64,000 bases of DNA from Trametes villosa (Eukaryota > Basidiomycota > Agaricomycetes > Polyporales > Polyporaceae): NCBI GenBank assembly GCA_002964805.2, contig PUDQ02000014.1:248001-312000 (forward strand). The letters run 5' to 3'. The stretch's first letter is position 1. Every line of letters begins with the position of its first letter. The notes beneath the pieces are model-generated. The model was not told the DNA's origin and searched no databases. It saw nothing but the letters and a program-made list of their open reading frames with translations. Below, piece by piece: positions 20,307 through 32,605 of the stretch. A program made the position numbers and the translations under genes.

Positions 20307-23300
20307 TTACAGCCGCGACGCTGCCGGCTGCGCAGCGCCAGCGCCGTCGCCCAGCCCGGCGGCACGGGCACTGGTACTGTGACCGCTGCCGTGAGCGGGC
20401 CCGCGCTCGTAGCCACCGAGTGCGGCTGAGATGACCGGTGTCGCCGCAGGCGCACACCCCAGGCCCGCCTTGAACACGTTCTCGGCTTGGCCTCTAGGGT
20501 CCTCTTCTGCGTCCAGGGTGACCGTGAACGCAGGCTCGGCTTTCCCGGCCACGTCCGCCTGTGTCGGGGCGTCCGCACTGACGGCAGCAGGGGAGGAAGC
20601 ATGGTCGAGGTCCGAGCTCGCCGGCGGCAGAGAGGGAGTGCGGGGGGTGCGGGGAGGCGGTGCGTCCCGGATCTCCTGCGAGAGAAGGTGGACGGAGAGC
20701 TTCTTGCGGGTCTTGGCACCCGTGGACGGACGGACGAGGACGTCGTACGTCGCGACGACTTCGGGGAGGGTTAGCTCGCCGATAAGCGAGGCGTCTTCCT
20801 CGTCTGTCAACAACAACGTCAGTGTGAGCTCCCATCAGCCCGCTCTGACACTGCGCCAAAGTGGCGCAGTGGGACCGCAGGGTACGCACGGCGGAGGAAG
20901 TCGCAGTATCCGCTGCGGATGTGCGCCCAGAAGCGCGACGTCTCCTCGCTCAGGTTCTTGACGCGCTCGAGCTTCTTCACGACGAGGCCCTCCTTCTGCC
21001 GCGCGAACTCTTCGGCGGGCATGCGCGCGACCCGGTCGCCGAACGTCTCCAGGAACACGTCGACGCGCGACTCGAGGAACCAGGGTGCGCGGACGCTTTG
21101 GATCCGGATGCCGAGTCCGCGCGTGCCGTTGACGGCCCATTCTGAGGACGAGACGACGTATCTGGGAACACTTCAGTACATCGTGGGGGGTGCGTAAGAT
21201 GCAGGAGGCGCACCCGAGTTGCTCTTCCGTGCGGAGAATGGAGTAGCACGGCTCGCGCATCATGTGCGCGATGAGCGCGAGCGTGCAACGCAAGCGCATA
21301 TTGGATACTTGCCCAAATTGCAGGTAGTACGAGAGGCTCGAGTTGATCTCTTTGGGGTTTGAATGCCTTTTGTGCGAAACGACATCCGAGCCTGGTGCTT
21401 CTGTGTCAGCGCCAGAGAACTGCGAACCGAGCACAAAGGAAATGGCAACACACCCGAAGGCAAGACCAAAGAGCGTTGGCGCGGTATCTCGCTTGGGAGG
21501 AGAGGCCGCCCTTTGAGAGCCTCTTCGGTAAGCGAAAGAATCTCTAGTGCCCGCTGTGCGATATATTGTGAGTGATTACCAAGCCCCGTCTGCGTACTGC
21601 TTCCGTACCTCGCCCAACATGTTGCCACTGACCAATGCTTCGATGAAGACCCTGGATAGCAGGTCGTCGCGATGCCGCTCGACGTCCCTTTCATTTATCC
21701 CTGCGCCGCGGCTTCAGTCTCGCCCCCGTGTCACATGCCAATGCGCTTACCAGCCAGCTCGGGGAGCTTCTCCCCAGGCGTCCAGATAGTCGGCATGAAC
21801 ATCCAAGCGGCGTAGGACTCGGAGAGGGCCGACGGTTGGCCCATGTAGAAGTTCTCGTACTCGCGTTGTACCTGTATGATCCATGATCAGATACGACAAC
21901 ACAACTCCACTAGACACAATGAGCGCTGCGTACCTCTTCTTTGACGACGTGCAGCCGGTCGGGCTGGACTTGCAAGCTACGGATCTTGTCGAGGACCATA
22001 CGGAGGAGGACGTGGATCTTGTCGTTGTACCCGCTCACGGACACGGTGAGCCCTTCAATCTGGTTAATGACAGAGTATGAGAGTCCCGCGAGGTCCGCGT
22101 CGTAGGTCAGTTCTGCAAGGGCGTCATCGATGAGGTCCACGAGAACGCTGCATAATTTTGGTTAGTATTGGCGCCATAGACGGGATGACATCACGTACCG
22201 TGAAAGCATAGCATGGCGAGGGGTTGTATATGCGAGTGGGCTGTAATATGATGAATGTATCAAGCCGTGTTTGCGAGCGCCACCAAGATGTACGTACCTC
22301 TTAACGTCTATGCGCACATGGGCCTTCGGTACCCAGAACTGATCGTCCTTCTTGTGCCATAACTGCGACAATTCTGTGCGCTTGACAAGCAAGGGATGCT
22401 TCGCGGGCTAGTGGGATGTACACAGGGGTTGAAAGGCTGCCTGTCAGTGAGCACCTTGTGAACGCACTCACCTCTGGGACGTCTACTCTCTCGACGGAGA
22501 GATCTTCGGGTATGAATGGGTTGGACGTCGGGAGATGCAACTCGCTGTTCAAGTTAGGCTCGCCGAGCTATGATATCGAGTATAAGTGACGCGTCTATGG
22601 CAATGCAAGAGGATCACCTACCTTCTGCAGCAGCGCTTCATCCATCTTCCGGACAGCATACTGCGTCCCATACCGCTTCTCCGTGTTCCACTCCACGCTG
22701 CTCCCCACGACATCCTCGTGGTGGTCCTTCGCCTGCAACGTCACCCTCGCCCTCTCCGGCACGAACGCGTCTAACAGTTGCCTCACGAGCGCCTCGTCCC
22801 ATTCTCTGTACAGCGCACCGCCGTTAAGAAGCCACTCAGGAGGATACGGCTCCGCGAGTGCGTGGGCGAGCGTGCTTGCGTAGCTGTGGGGTTGCGCCTT
22901 CTCGTTGAAGCGGAAGCGCGTGGCGGCCATGGTGCTGACTTCGGTAAAGTGGAACAGGGGTAGAGGGGAGGCGCGCATGAGGGAGATGTAGCTGAACACG
23001 GCTGCGAGGACTTTTTGGTAATGCACTGCGAGAATCTAGGGTAAGTCGCAGTGGTCATTCGGAGTGCGTAGGTACTCACAGTATCCCTCATACGTAAGTC
23101 GACCGTGCACCTTGAAGAACTGTGCGCCGCGCTCGCTGCCGGACGGTCCCGCGCTCAGGCTAGAGAGCCATCCCTTCTTCTTCAGGTAGGCACAGATGCT
23201 CCCCGGACCTTCATGGCCAAAGAAGTGCGAGAGAAATGAGGCAGGTTTGGTCTTGTAATGCTCGCGCAAGTCGGGCAGTTGGAAGGAGACGTCGAAGGCG

Positions 23301-24481
23301 TAGATGTCCTTTACAGTCTGCACAAGCACCAGTAGCTATTGAGAAGAGTTAGGCAAATGCGTCGTTGGGGGAGAGGATGTCCGACACTTACGCCCATGTG
23401 CTCCGGTCCCCATGGCTCGTCCTTCACCGCGGGCCTTGGGTCGAGGCTGCGATTGGGGATCTTTGCGAAATGGGGCACTACGAGCGATGCTAGCTCGTCT
23501 AGGGGCTCTGCGCATCTTCATTATGCCGGTGCTAGTGAGAGGTCTTCGGGGCCACGCACCTCGACCAATCACAGCCAGTGTCATCCTAGATGCGCAGTAT
23601 TGCTGCTGCCACCAGTCTACCAACCGTCTGCGAGTTTCCTTCAACACGACCTCCTCGCTCTCCTGCTCTCCCGCCCGTCTCCCCGCTTCTGACAGGCTCG
23701 CATAGTTGCCCGTCCCAAACTTCGACCACGGATGGCCCGGGATGCTCAAGCTCTTCGTAATCTGGAGCGCGCGCCTAGCGTCGTTCTGCAAGTTCCTCTT
23801 GAACTCCGAGTCGACAGCGTTGATTTCACGCGCGGTGAGCGACTCCGTGAACAAGGGCGCGTGGAAGAACGCTGCGAGCCTCGGAACGCCTCCCGCGAGC
23901 ACCGTCGGCCTGATGGAAAACCAGTACTCAGTGTATGTGGGTCCCGTGGCGGCGTTGCGGGACCCGCCGTTCGCGCTGATGAACTGCCAAAAGTGAATAC
24001 AACGACGCCTGATGCTGCCCGTCGGCGGAGCTCACCGAGAGAAAATCGTTCTCGGCGGGGTACGGCTCCGAGCCCTGAATTTGTTGCACAAGACGAGTTC
24101 AGCCTGAGAGCCCGGCACATTCTCGACGGGAGGGATAATTGCTCGCCTTGCTAATCATATGCTCGCAGAAGTGCGCTAGTCCCGGCGCGTCGTCCTAGTG
24201 TGGGTTTCCCACCACCGGTGAGCAGCAGCCCACATGCCCACACAATAGGTAGGCAATGTTACAATTGCACGCACCGGGTCCAGCATGGAGCCCGTCGTCA
24301 GCGCCAAGCAGGCCGCCGCCTTGTCCGCGGTCGCATCGTGGACGAGGACGGCGCGGAGGCCATTGTGCAGCTCGAGGAGTCTGTATTGTCTGTCATCTAG
24401 CGACGGCTTCTCGACCTGGCCCTCGAAGAGGCGGTAGGCCGGAACATCGCCCGCAGCTGGGACCTCCGCCCATGTCGCCAT
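20307..24481 (-). CDS. STE23: Insulin-degrading-enzyme-type metallopeptidase, M16 family
   Basis: A large zinc metallopeptidase that encloses and cleaves small peptides; yeast homologues process a-factor. At least fifteen exons on the minus strand. The start MATWAEVPAAGDVPAYRLFEG is at 24481, followed by LHNGLRAVLVHDATADKAA. The inverted zinc motif HFCEH lies in a 48 nt exon (24194-24147), with the third ligand in REINAVDSEFKRN. Further landmarks are PGHPWSKFGTGNY, GHEGPGSICAYLKKKGW, YLQFGQVSNMRLRCTLALIA, MREPCYSILRTEEQLGYVV and GLGIRIQSV. The intron 24146-24075 needs a GC-AG boundary (AAG/GCGAGC) to keep frame. The last exon, ending at 20307, has an Ala/Gly/Pro-rich tail after ENVFKAGLGCAPAATPV that is not like other members. 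Start choice excludes an upstream basic stretch that lacks an ATG. Confidence 0.92.
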
Positions 24482-26391
24482 GGATCGGGCCTGAGAAGCA
24501 GAAGCAAGGAACGAGTGAGCGAGAATCGAGGGTACCGGCTGAACCGTCCGGTGGCGCCGCGCTAGATTCGAGGTGGGAGAACGAGGCCGCGGAGGCTTTC
24601 TGCGAGTGGTTCCGAGGGCCACGCCGAGCAGACGAGGACAGGCCAGGCTGGATCGTTTGATGTGCTGCACGGCTGGCTGCGAGCAGTGGAGATGGCGAAC
24701 GCTCCCGCAAAGCCTCCTGGTGGGGTGCGTCAGCGGTCGATCATCGTGGGATGGTGGCAGCAGCGGCGAATGTGGCTAGCCAATTCCCAAAAAGGCAGGC
24801 GTTGAAGCTCAGACGAGCGCTGGAGGTTAAAGCTTCCACAATCACTGACCGCGATTGCAGCCAATTGCGCTCTGCCGTCGCCTGCACATGTCGGATCGCA
24901 TGGCAAAGGCAGCCGTCTGCGTGTATCCGAAACTTCAGCTAGCCTCAGGCGACACTGTGTCTTGCACACGTACAAGGCTGAGGAAGCACTTGTTCCGGCG
25001 ACCTTCTACGGCCCGGTCTCCTGACGCGGCTCTCACGTCAATGGCTTCGACGTATCCCAGCGTAAACGCGATTGGCACAGCGCAGCGCCGGGCGGACGAG
25101 GCTCTGGACCGTCGTGCAACTGTGGCCGTCTGCAGTGATCGCCCTGCGATGATATGAGATGATATGTCGGGGCAGATTTGGGGTGGCAGGCGTGACGCGT
25201 GCAAAGCACGAGCTACCGCCCGATTTGCGTTGCTCAGGCGAATCGCGGGAGTCCGCGCGTCCGGGGGCGGAGAGTGTGCAAGTGCCCCCGCCCTTCATTT
25301 CGGAGGTCCGTTTCAGATTGGCTGTGAGGGCGAGGCCTGGGCCGTCATAATCGCTGACCCTCCGAGGACCGTCCCGGGGGAGGGGGCGGGTGGCCACACG
25401 TCGCCGCTGTTCTTTGCTTCTGCGCGTTCAGATGGAAGGCTGCGGGAAGACAGGGAGGTGATGGGACAGGCACAGGCGTTTGTCGATTGCGCATCGATGC
25501 GGGCCGTATGCAGCTGTGGCGAATGAGAGCGCGCGCGCCTGATCGGGGGAGACGATGAGCCTTGGAGGCGCCGCTGGATATCACGCGGTGGTTGTCAGCA
25601 GAGGGGGCCGTGGCTGGACGGGGGCGTTGTACCCTTTGTCCCGACGAGTGGCACAGGCCACTCCGCCAATTGTTCCGTGCTCCAGAAGCCCGGGCGGCGA
25701 CATATCGAATGATGCCCCGCGCCGTTCTGAGCGCGTACCCTCCTAATCCGGCTTCTTTGTTCTCTCGTTCTGGCGGGGGGCCTAGGCCTCCGTCATCGAA
25801 CCTGCTCGTGGGCGGTTGTCATAGCGCGCCCACGCGTGCACCACTCACGCTGCGCGATGTGGCCACTGCCCTCCCTCGGCCTCGGAACGAATCTCCAGAT
25901 ATGAAGACATGCGTCGCGGACCCGCGCCGGACGCGACGGTCACGTATATATAGGCGTGTCTCGCCCCAGCTGCCGCTCTCTGAGATCTGAATCCCTGCGC
26001 CGCCGCAGACAAACCGAGTGCATCGTCAGCTGCGCGAGCTGCTGGCTGAGCCGAGCGCATTGTCTGTCCTTTCCGCCCGCCTATCCAGCTGCCCACTAGC
26101 TAGCGCTACCGCCGACGCCGTGTGCATTGTCCCCCCTGCGCAAGCCACACGCCCGACTCCCACCCCACCCGCGCACCACGCGAGTATTGCGGCAGCCCAG
26201 CGCGAAGACTGTATGTGTGGCTTTCCGCGGTCTCAGTTTCTTTCAAGTCGTGTTGATCGCGCCATGCATGAGGCAGGCCCCCCAAGCCCTCCTTTGATTC
26301 GGTTCCCCGGAGGCGCGCCAACTCGCACCCTCCTTTGTGTCCACCCACGTCACGTCGCGCAGGCCTCGACCGATCCGTCGTATATAACACG
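24482..26391. promoter_or_regulatory. Long divergent promoter region
   Basis: 1.9 kb between the divergent M16 peptidase and C2H2 gene starts. A TATA-like TATATAAC lies at about 26381, only ten bases before the C2H2 ATG, and another TATATATA at about 25944. No gene, repeat or RNA was recognised. Confidence 0.4.
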
Positions 26392-28654
26392 ATGAGCGTG
26401 ATCATGGCCACACCACACATCGACAGCTACGAGAGGCACTACGTGCCATCGCCACACCGCCCCTCTGCAAGCATGCGCGGCGACACATCTACGCCGTACG
26501 GCCACGCGTACCCCCAGAAGCACGGCGCGCAGAGATCGGAGCATCGAACCCAGCCCGAGCACTCGAACTCGCGCCACCCCATAGAACATTCAGGCGACCC
26601 AGCTCGCGCGCGCGAAGCCGCGCGCACTCACGGGTCAGTCCCTCTTCACGATCGTATATTCATAGCCCATGCTGACTAAACGACTTATAGCGAGACGAGG
26701 CAAAGTGAGCAGTACATACGGAGACAGCCTCCGACGCCACCGTGGCTCCGGAGGCCATCCCAGTACGCGTTCACTCCCGGCGCGCCCCTTCCAAGCCTCG
26801 CCGACGGCACACGCTCCGCCAGCGCGAACGTTCCGCGGGGGCTGAACGGCGCATTCTCGGGAGCCTGGTCGTCCGCGCGCCCCGCGCCGACGCACACGTC
26901 TACGCCAACGGAGAGCGCGTGGACGCAGACCCGCGAGTCCTCCGACAGCGGAATGGACGCGGACGACGATGCCACGGCGAGCGACCACTCGCGCTCTCAG
27001 CAGGCCGAGGGCGCGTTCCGCCTTCCGCCGCTCGTTTCTGATAAACCTCCGCGTCTGACCTTGGGCGACATCCTCTTCGGCTCAACAACTCCGGACGCAC
27101 GCAAGACGACGTCCGCCGCCCAGCAGCCGCGCGAGCGCGCGGGCAGCTGGGAGAGCGACGACGTCCGACTTCCTCCCATCCGTCCCCACGCCACGAAGCG
27201 CCCGTCGGTGGATTACTCACCTTACGGGTACGGACACCCTCCCGCGAAGCGCGCTTGTGTGCAGCTCCCCTCGCTCCCGGACTTCCTGCCGGAGTTTATC
27301 CAGGGCTCGTCGAGTGCGCTGTTCGGCGGGGATGCGCGCGCTGACGACCGCCGGGGCACGTCGAACGGGCCGAGGGGTAACTCAAACGAGCCTAGGGGCA
27401 GGTCGAGCGAGCCTCCGAGCCCCAGCCCCAGCGTCGGTTCGTTGTCTTCTAGCGCCCACTCCGAAGGTCAGACGGACACGGAGCCCACAGAGGACGAGGA
27501 CGCACCGATGGGCGAGGCCAAGCGCTATGGCAGTTTCCCGTCTCTGCTAGAGTCACACCTTCGCGCAGCGCCCGCGCCGACCACGGCGAGCATCTCCGTG
27601 CTGGAGCGGCAGCCAGCGTCTCCGAGGGCCGTGGTTGAACATGACTACGACCATGTTCCGACATCCTTCTCCACCGACGCCTTCCTCCGCGTGCCCCAGC
27701 AAGAGCCCCAGCCCCAGAAGAGGAAGGGGAAGGGCGCACGCACCGACGCTAACAGGCCCCGCCGTCGCGCTCGGGCCCGCGCGACGGAGCCGAGCGCACC
27801 ACCCCAGAGGCAGTTCCGCTTCGTCGCAAGCCACTTGTCCGGCGATGTCCTTCCGCGTCCCGAGTTGGCGGAGGAGAGCGAGCGCAGCCAGTCTCCGGAC
27901 CCGCAGAGCGCTGAGAGGCGCCGCCAGGACTCCTCCAGTCCCGACATCCCCCTCTCCGCGACGGCCCCCTCGTCGAGCGCCAGGCTCCTGCCGAGTGCTC
28001 CTGGGCTAAGTGCGGCGCCGCCGACGCAGAAGGAGCGCCCGGCGGGTTCCCAGTCGCGAGCGTCGACCGAGGCGCCGAAGCGGCGCGGCAGACCCCCTCG
28101 CCCCGCGTACCTCGACGAGTCCCTCGCGCCCATCGACCCCGACTCCCCGGAAGGCCAGGGCCAGTTCCCCATATACTCCTGCAACGCGCAACCCACGCGG
28201 TGCCACTTCCTCGGCTGCAAGGCCATCTTGACAGGGACGAAGACGGAGACGACGTCGCACCTCAAGCACCACTTCCAGAAGGCGCGCGGCCGCATGGTTC
28301 GCTGCCCCTGGGAGGTCGTCAACGAGGGCGGCGAGACCGTGCCTTGCGGTAAGACGTTCAAGGACCCCGCGAACATGGGGCGCCATATCTCGACGAAGCA
28401 CATGCGGTCGGAGGTGTACAAGTGCGGGCGGTGCTTCCGAGAGTTCGCGAGGAGGGACGCGTCCTTGCGGCACATGAAGACGATGTGCAGTCCGGAGAAG
28501 GAGCAGCGCAGGGCGGCGAGGAGGAAGGTCGAAACGGACACGGAGTCTGATGACGCGGAAAACAGTGAAGGTCAGTGTTCTCGTTAGATGTCGGGAGCGA
28601 TCGAGATGTTGACGCGCGGCGCTCACAGGCAAGGACGGGTCGTCGAATGAATAA
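26392..28654 (+). CDS. C2H2 zinc-finger protein, probable transcription factor
   Basis: Three exons (26392-26633, 26691-28570, 28629-28654) give 715 residues. The first 550 are disordered, rich in Ser, Pro and Arg, with an acidic stretch EGQTDTEPTEDEDAPMGE and an AT-hook-like PKRRGRPPRP. The C-terminus carries three finger-like units: C-x4-C...H-x3-H beginning at TRCHFLGCKA; a C...C...H-x4-H unit with the core CGKTFKDPANMGRHISTKH; and C-x2-C-x12-H-x4-C beginning at YKCGRCFREFARRDASLRH. The last ligand is Cys. The final intron (GTCAGT donor) removes an early stop and ends the protein ENSEGKDGSSNE. The finger spacing resembles that of the four paralogues at 32-64 kb, suggesting distant relationship. 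A nuclear role is inferred; targets are unknown. Confidence 0.85.
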
Positions 28655-30094
28655 AGGATATTCCCTGGACAGTAGATGTTAGCTACCGTAGTATCCATGG
28701 AACAAGGACGTTCTGACGCCATATACCCGTTTGTTGTATGTTGGGACTATTGCTATGGTCGCGCTTGACATCGCTGGGCGAAGGACTTCTGTAGTCATCA
28801 ATGGATCGTATGTAGCATTTAGCTAAAGAATCGCCTCCGTATCGACATCTAGGGTGGGAGATACGTCAGATCAGACGCTTCAGCAATGAAGTCGAGGGGC
28901 CTACTTGCGTGCGCAGTTCGGTGTCCGTCCCGCCCTTGCCTTGAGCGGGAACATACACCGGCTACTCAACGTGGAGCTGAAGGCGAGTTTTCGAGAAGGA
29001 CAGCTAGCACTGTCTCGATGTGTATCCAGTTGGTTGAGTAATAAGAGCTGTTTTGTGAGTTCTCATCGTTACTTTTGGATACCACGCGATTTGTGAACTG
29101 GTGCACCATGGTCGACCAGGCTATATGCGCACGAAACCACACCATATGCACTCACCAGGCCGAGCTGCCTTGGTATTCAAGCATCATATTTTAAGCACGT
29201 TAAATAAGCTGTAGTTAGAAGATGCGACGACTGATATCAGCGCAGAGAGATGTATGGGCAGGAGTTGGGTGGAGGTCAGAAGGAAAAGAGACAAAGATGT
29301 GGCTGAGCGCCGACGCGTGCCACAAACGCGTGACGTACTGTTACTTCGCGTGCTGTCACACTTCTCGACACGTTGCTCCGTCACGCGCATGCGGCAAACT
29401 CCGGGTCGGGTGGAGACGACCGTCCGAGCATCCGCCTCTACAACTCGCACTAGGGACCCTGGGAGTCTAGACTCCTAGCATGGCCCGCTGGGACTGGTAT
29501 CAAGTGCAATACGCATCCCAAGTCCAAAGCACCTTGGATGCATCTTTATCCAAGCATCAAGCAAGTACTGAGCAGATCCGACGGGTTCTCTCGTCAGTAT
29601 GACCAGGTTTGTCACAGATTCCCGAAGTCTCGATCGACATAGAACGAATGGCTTCCCATGGCCTGTGGCGTATATTGACGTCTTCTCTTCGAATAGGAGC
29701 GTTTGAATCGCGATCAAGACGGTCGACGATTGTGGACCGACCATAACCGTCGTTTGATATGTGTGTGGACCCGCCGCTACTCATCGTGATGTGCATGCGG
29801 CCGGTGATACGAACTACAGTGAGTAGTTCCACTTTGCACGAACTTATGAGGATAACTCATGAGATGTGGCAAGGTTCGCTGTGTAGCCAAATTCGGAATG
29901 TCAAGTGAAGGGTGGCCATCGTGTGCTTCCGTACGTGCCAACCCAAGCTCGGATCCGAACAACATACCTATGTCAGACGCACCGACCCCGCTGCTGCGCA
30001 TGCGGTACTTCTCTTCGGACACCGGACGTATATAATCCACCGGAGCGAGCCTAGCTATCGCCACCCGCTTTCGTGACTGCTCTCCCCGGCTGCC
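28655..30094. other. Intergenic, upstream region of the M35 peptidase
   Basis: 1.4 kb, less GC-rich than the surroundings, with no gene recognised. A TATA-like TATATAAT at 30029-30036 lies 59 bp before the peptidase ATG. Confidence 0.5.
30029..30036 (+). promoter_or_regulatory. TATA box of the M35 peptidase gene
   Basis: TATATAAT, 59 bp upstream of the start codon, a usual spacing in strongly expressed secreted-enzyme genes. Inferred from sequence only. Confidence 0.5.
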
Positions 30095-31513
30095 ATGTTT
30101 TCCCCTGCAAGTCTCGCGCTTCTGGTCTGCGCATCGCTGGCCAGCATCGATGTTCTCGCCGCTCCGAGCGTTTTGCTGCAAGTCTCCGGCCCATCATCCG
30201 TAGTCGACGTCGACAACCTCAAGGTCATCACCACGGTCACCAACACGGGCGAAGACCCTATCAAGCTGTTGAACGATCCTCGCAGTCCTCTGTCTGACCT
30301 CCCGACCGACACGTTCGACATCACGAACCCGCACGGCACTAGCCCGGACTTTATCGGTATTGCGGTACGTCGCCGCCTATCGGATGTATGCCGGCTATAT
30401 GCGTTGACATACGATATGTGTTAAGGTTAAATACGTTCCCCATGTCGCTGCTACCTCGCAGGATCCGTTGGTGTACACCAACCTCATCCCCGGCCAATCC
30501 ATTGATATCGAACACGACCGTAAGCGCATGAGATTTATTTGTGTGTTCGTGATCTCGCTCACCGTCACTTGTGTCAGTGTCTCTCTCTTATGACTTCTCC
30601 ACCTCGGGTCCGGGACCGTACGTGATCAACGTAAAGCAACTCAATGTCATGTACTACGTCTCTCAAGGCCACATCTCTGCCCTTCTTGCGGGAAGCAACC
30701 TCCCGAACCATGCTGTCAACATCACCGGCTCTCTCGCTGCATCCCGTGCTCGCTCTGCGCTCAGGCCCGATACGGAGGAGTGCGAGGATTGGCAGGAGAG
30801 CGCCATCCACGGCGCCATCCCGGCCGCGAACAAATACATTGGCGGTGCTATGAAGTACGGTCCTATTCCTCTGAATACGCTCGCGCTCGCGCTCATATAA
30901 GTCTACAGCCAGTTGACGCAAGACGGGTATACCGGCGACCACTACAAACGCTGGTTTGGAGGCGCTAGCGAACACCGGTTTTCCACCGCTGCGTCGCATT
31001 TCGAGGCCTTGGTCGGCAACAATTACACCGCATTTACGTTCGTCTGCAACACTCCGCTTTGCTACCGGAAACCAGGCCTTTACGCATACGTGTTTCCGGA
31101 CGAGTAAGTCGCATACTCTCTACTGAATGTACTGAGGCTCAGAGGGAGCGCTTCACCCAGCTTCGGAAAGATCCACGTCTGCCCCACGTTCTTCCGTTCT
31201 CCCATCGGCGGTCCGGATTCGCGGGCGTCGACGATCGTGCATGAGGTACGCTGAGAGGACGTCATTCGACGCTTCGTGCATCAACTCATCGGTCTGTTTG
31301 CAGTCCAGTCACTTCACGCGCAACGGAGGTACCCTCGATCACGCATACGGGCAGACGCTCAGCCAAGAGCTCGCTCGCAGCTACCCGCAGCTTGCCGTCA
31401 TGAACGCCGACAACCACGAGTACTTCTCGGTCTCCTCCCTCGACAACGAAGTCAAGGGGCCCGCTACGCTGCTCGCTCAAGTGCACTTCGGAGGAGAATC
31501 GTTGCGCGTCTGA
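30095..31513 (+). CDS. Secreted M35 metallo-endopeptidase (deuterolysin / peptidyl-Lys type)
   Basis: An extracellular zinc endopeptidase of the aspzincin group; mushroom members typically cut before lysine. Six exons (30095-30364, 30426-30519, 30578-30854, 30909-31103, 31143-31245, 31304-31513) join in frame to 382 residues. The N-terminus MFSPASLALLVCASLASIDV is a signal peptide. A propeptide-like beta domain follows (VSGPSSVVDVDNLKVITTV...). The catalytic part has KIHVCPTFFRSP, the zinc motif HESSH split by a phase-0 intron between HE and SSH, and GTLDHAYGQ with the aspartate ligand, then VMNADNHEYF. Cys pairs expected in the family are largely present. Intron 1 ends AAG rather than CAG/TAG. 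The start is the only ATG giving a signal peptide. Confidence 0.93.
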
Positions 31514-32605
31514 GTCAGGGATTCCGGAGCTATGTGAAGCTTCCCTCTTCTGATCCGATTCCCTGTTTCGTCAAGTTGTCTTGCCACCGCTGTCGTCGAG
31601 TATGTAGCCTGGTTTCCGTCCCCTGTCTCCGAGTCAGTATCCGTCTATCTCGTGTCTCTTGATGTCTGTATGTATGATAGTGCCTCTGTATGATAGGTAG
31701 CATGATCAGGATTGCACTGTTCGAACAGAAGAGTCTTCAGAGTCCGCGGCCGGCGCGGTGGGCGTGACGTGTCCCCTTACTTAGTTTTACATTTTGCAGT
31801 CTTCAAACGGCGGTCGCTTTTTCTGGCTATGGACTCTCATCTCTGGCTCCCGGTCTCGGTCTCACTACCACTCATACTACTGTGCCGCGACGGCGCTATG
31901 TCGTCGCACCTTTTCTCCCATCCCTGCTTACGACCGCCTATCCCCATTGCTACCGTCCTCGTAGTGACATGTTCTGTATCGCCTACCATAGGGCTCGGCA
32001 CTCGAGGGCAATAAACGAGGATTCAAAGAAAGAAAGAGTCTTCAGAAGCTCTCACACTGTGCTTGCATCTGCGACGGTTCCGTTGACGCCGGGAGGGCCG
32101 CCGCTACCTCGCGCGCGATGCGTATCTTGATGAGCCACGTGATCGCGTTTCAGGAGGAATACGGTATAGCCGCGGCGGCGTGAGTTGAAGGCTTCTGCCA
32201 CCGCGCGGGGCAGAGCGTGAGTTGGTTCAATCTTGTGGATTGTAGGCTAATATAACGCCCTTAGAGAGCAGGAGAGGCCGAGACGGGGGCGCGTGTGGAA
32301 GGGGCCATGCCTCTCTCATCTGCGTTCTTGTGGCATATACATCGCGCGTCGCGCGTGCCAAACTGTATTACCCTCGACGGCACAGCACACATCATGTCCA
32401 AAAGGTGTAGCCGACTTATGATTTAGAAGCTAGCAAAAAGACTATTCCTACAGTCCAAGCCTAAGGTGGAAGGCATAAGACCAGTAGAGGTGATCGCCAG
32501 GCACACAGTACTGTAACGACTGTACAGAAGAGGGTACAACCAGCATCTGGCGTGCGAGAGAGATACTGGATCTGCTCACCACAAGCCGATGTGCGAAGGC
32601 TCTTC
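31514..32605. other. Intergenic, no gene recognised
   Basis: 1.1 kb between converging stops of the M35 peptidase and the first C2H2 paralogue. I looked for a plus-strand SRPK-like kinase, expected here if the inverted C2H2 copy carried the whole cassette, and saw none. Confidence 0.4.
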
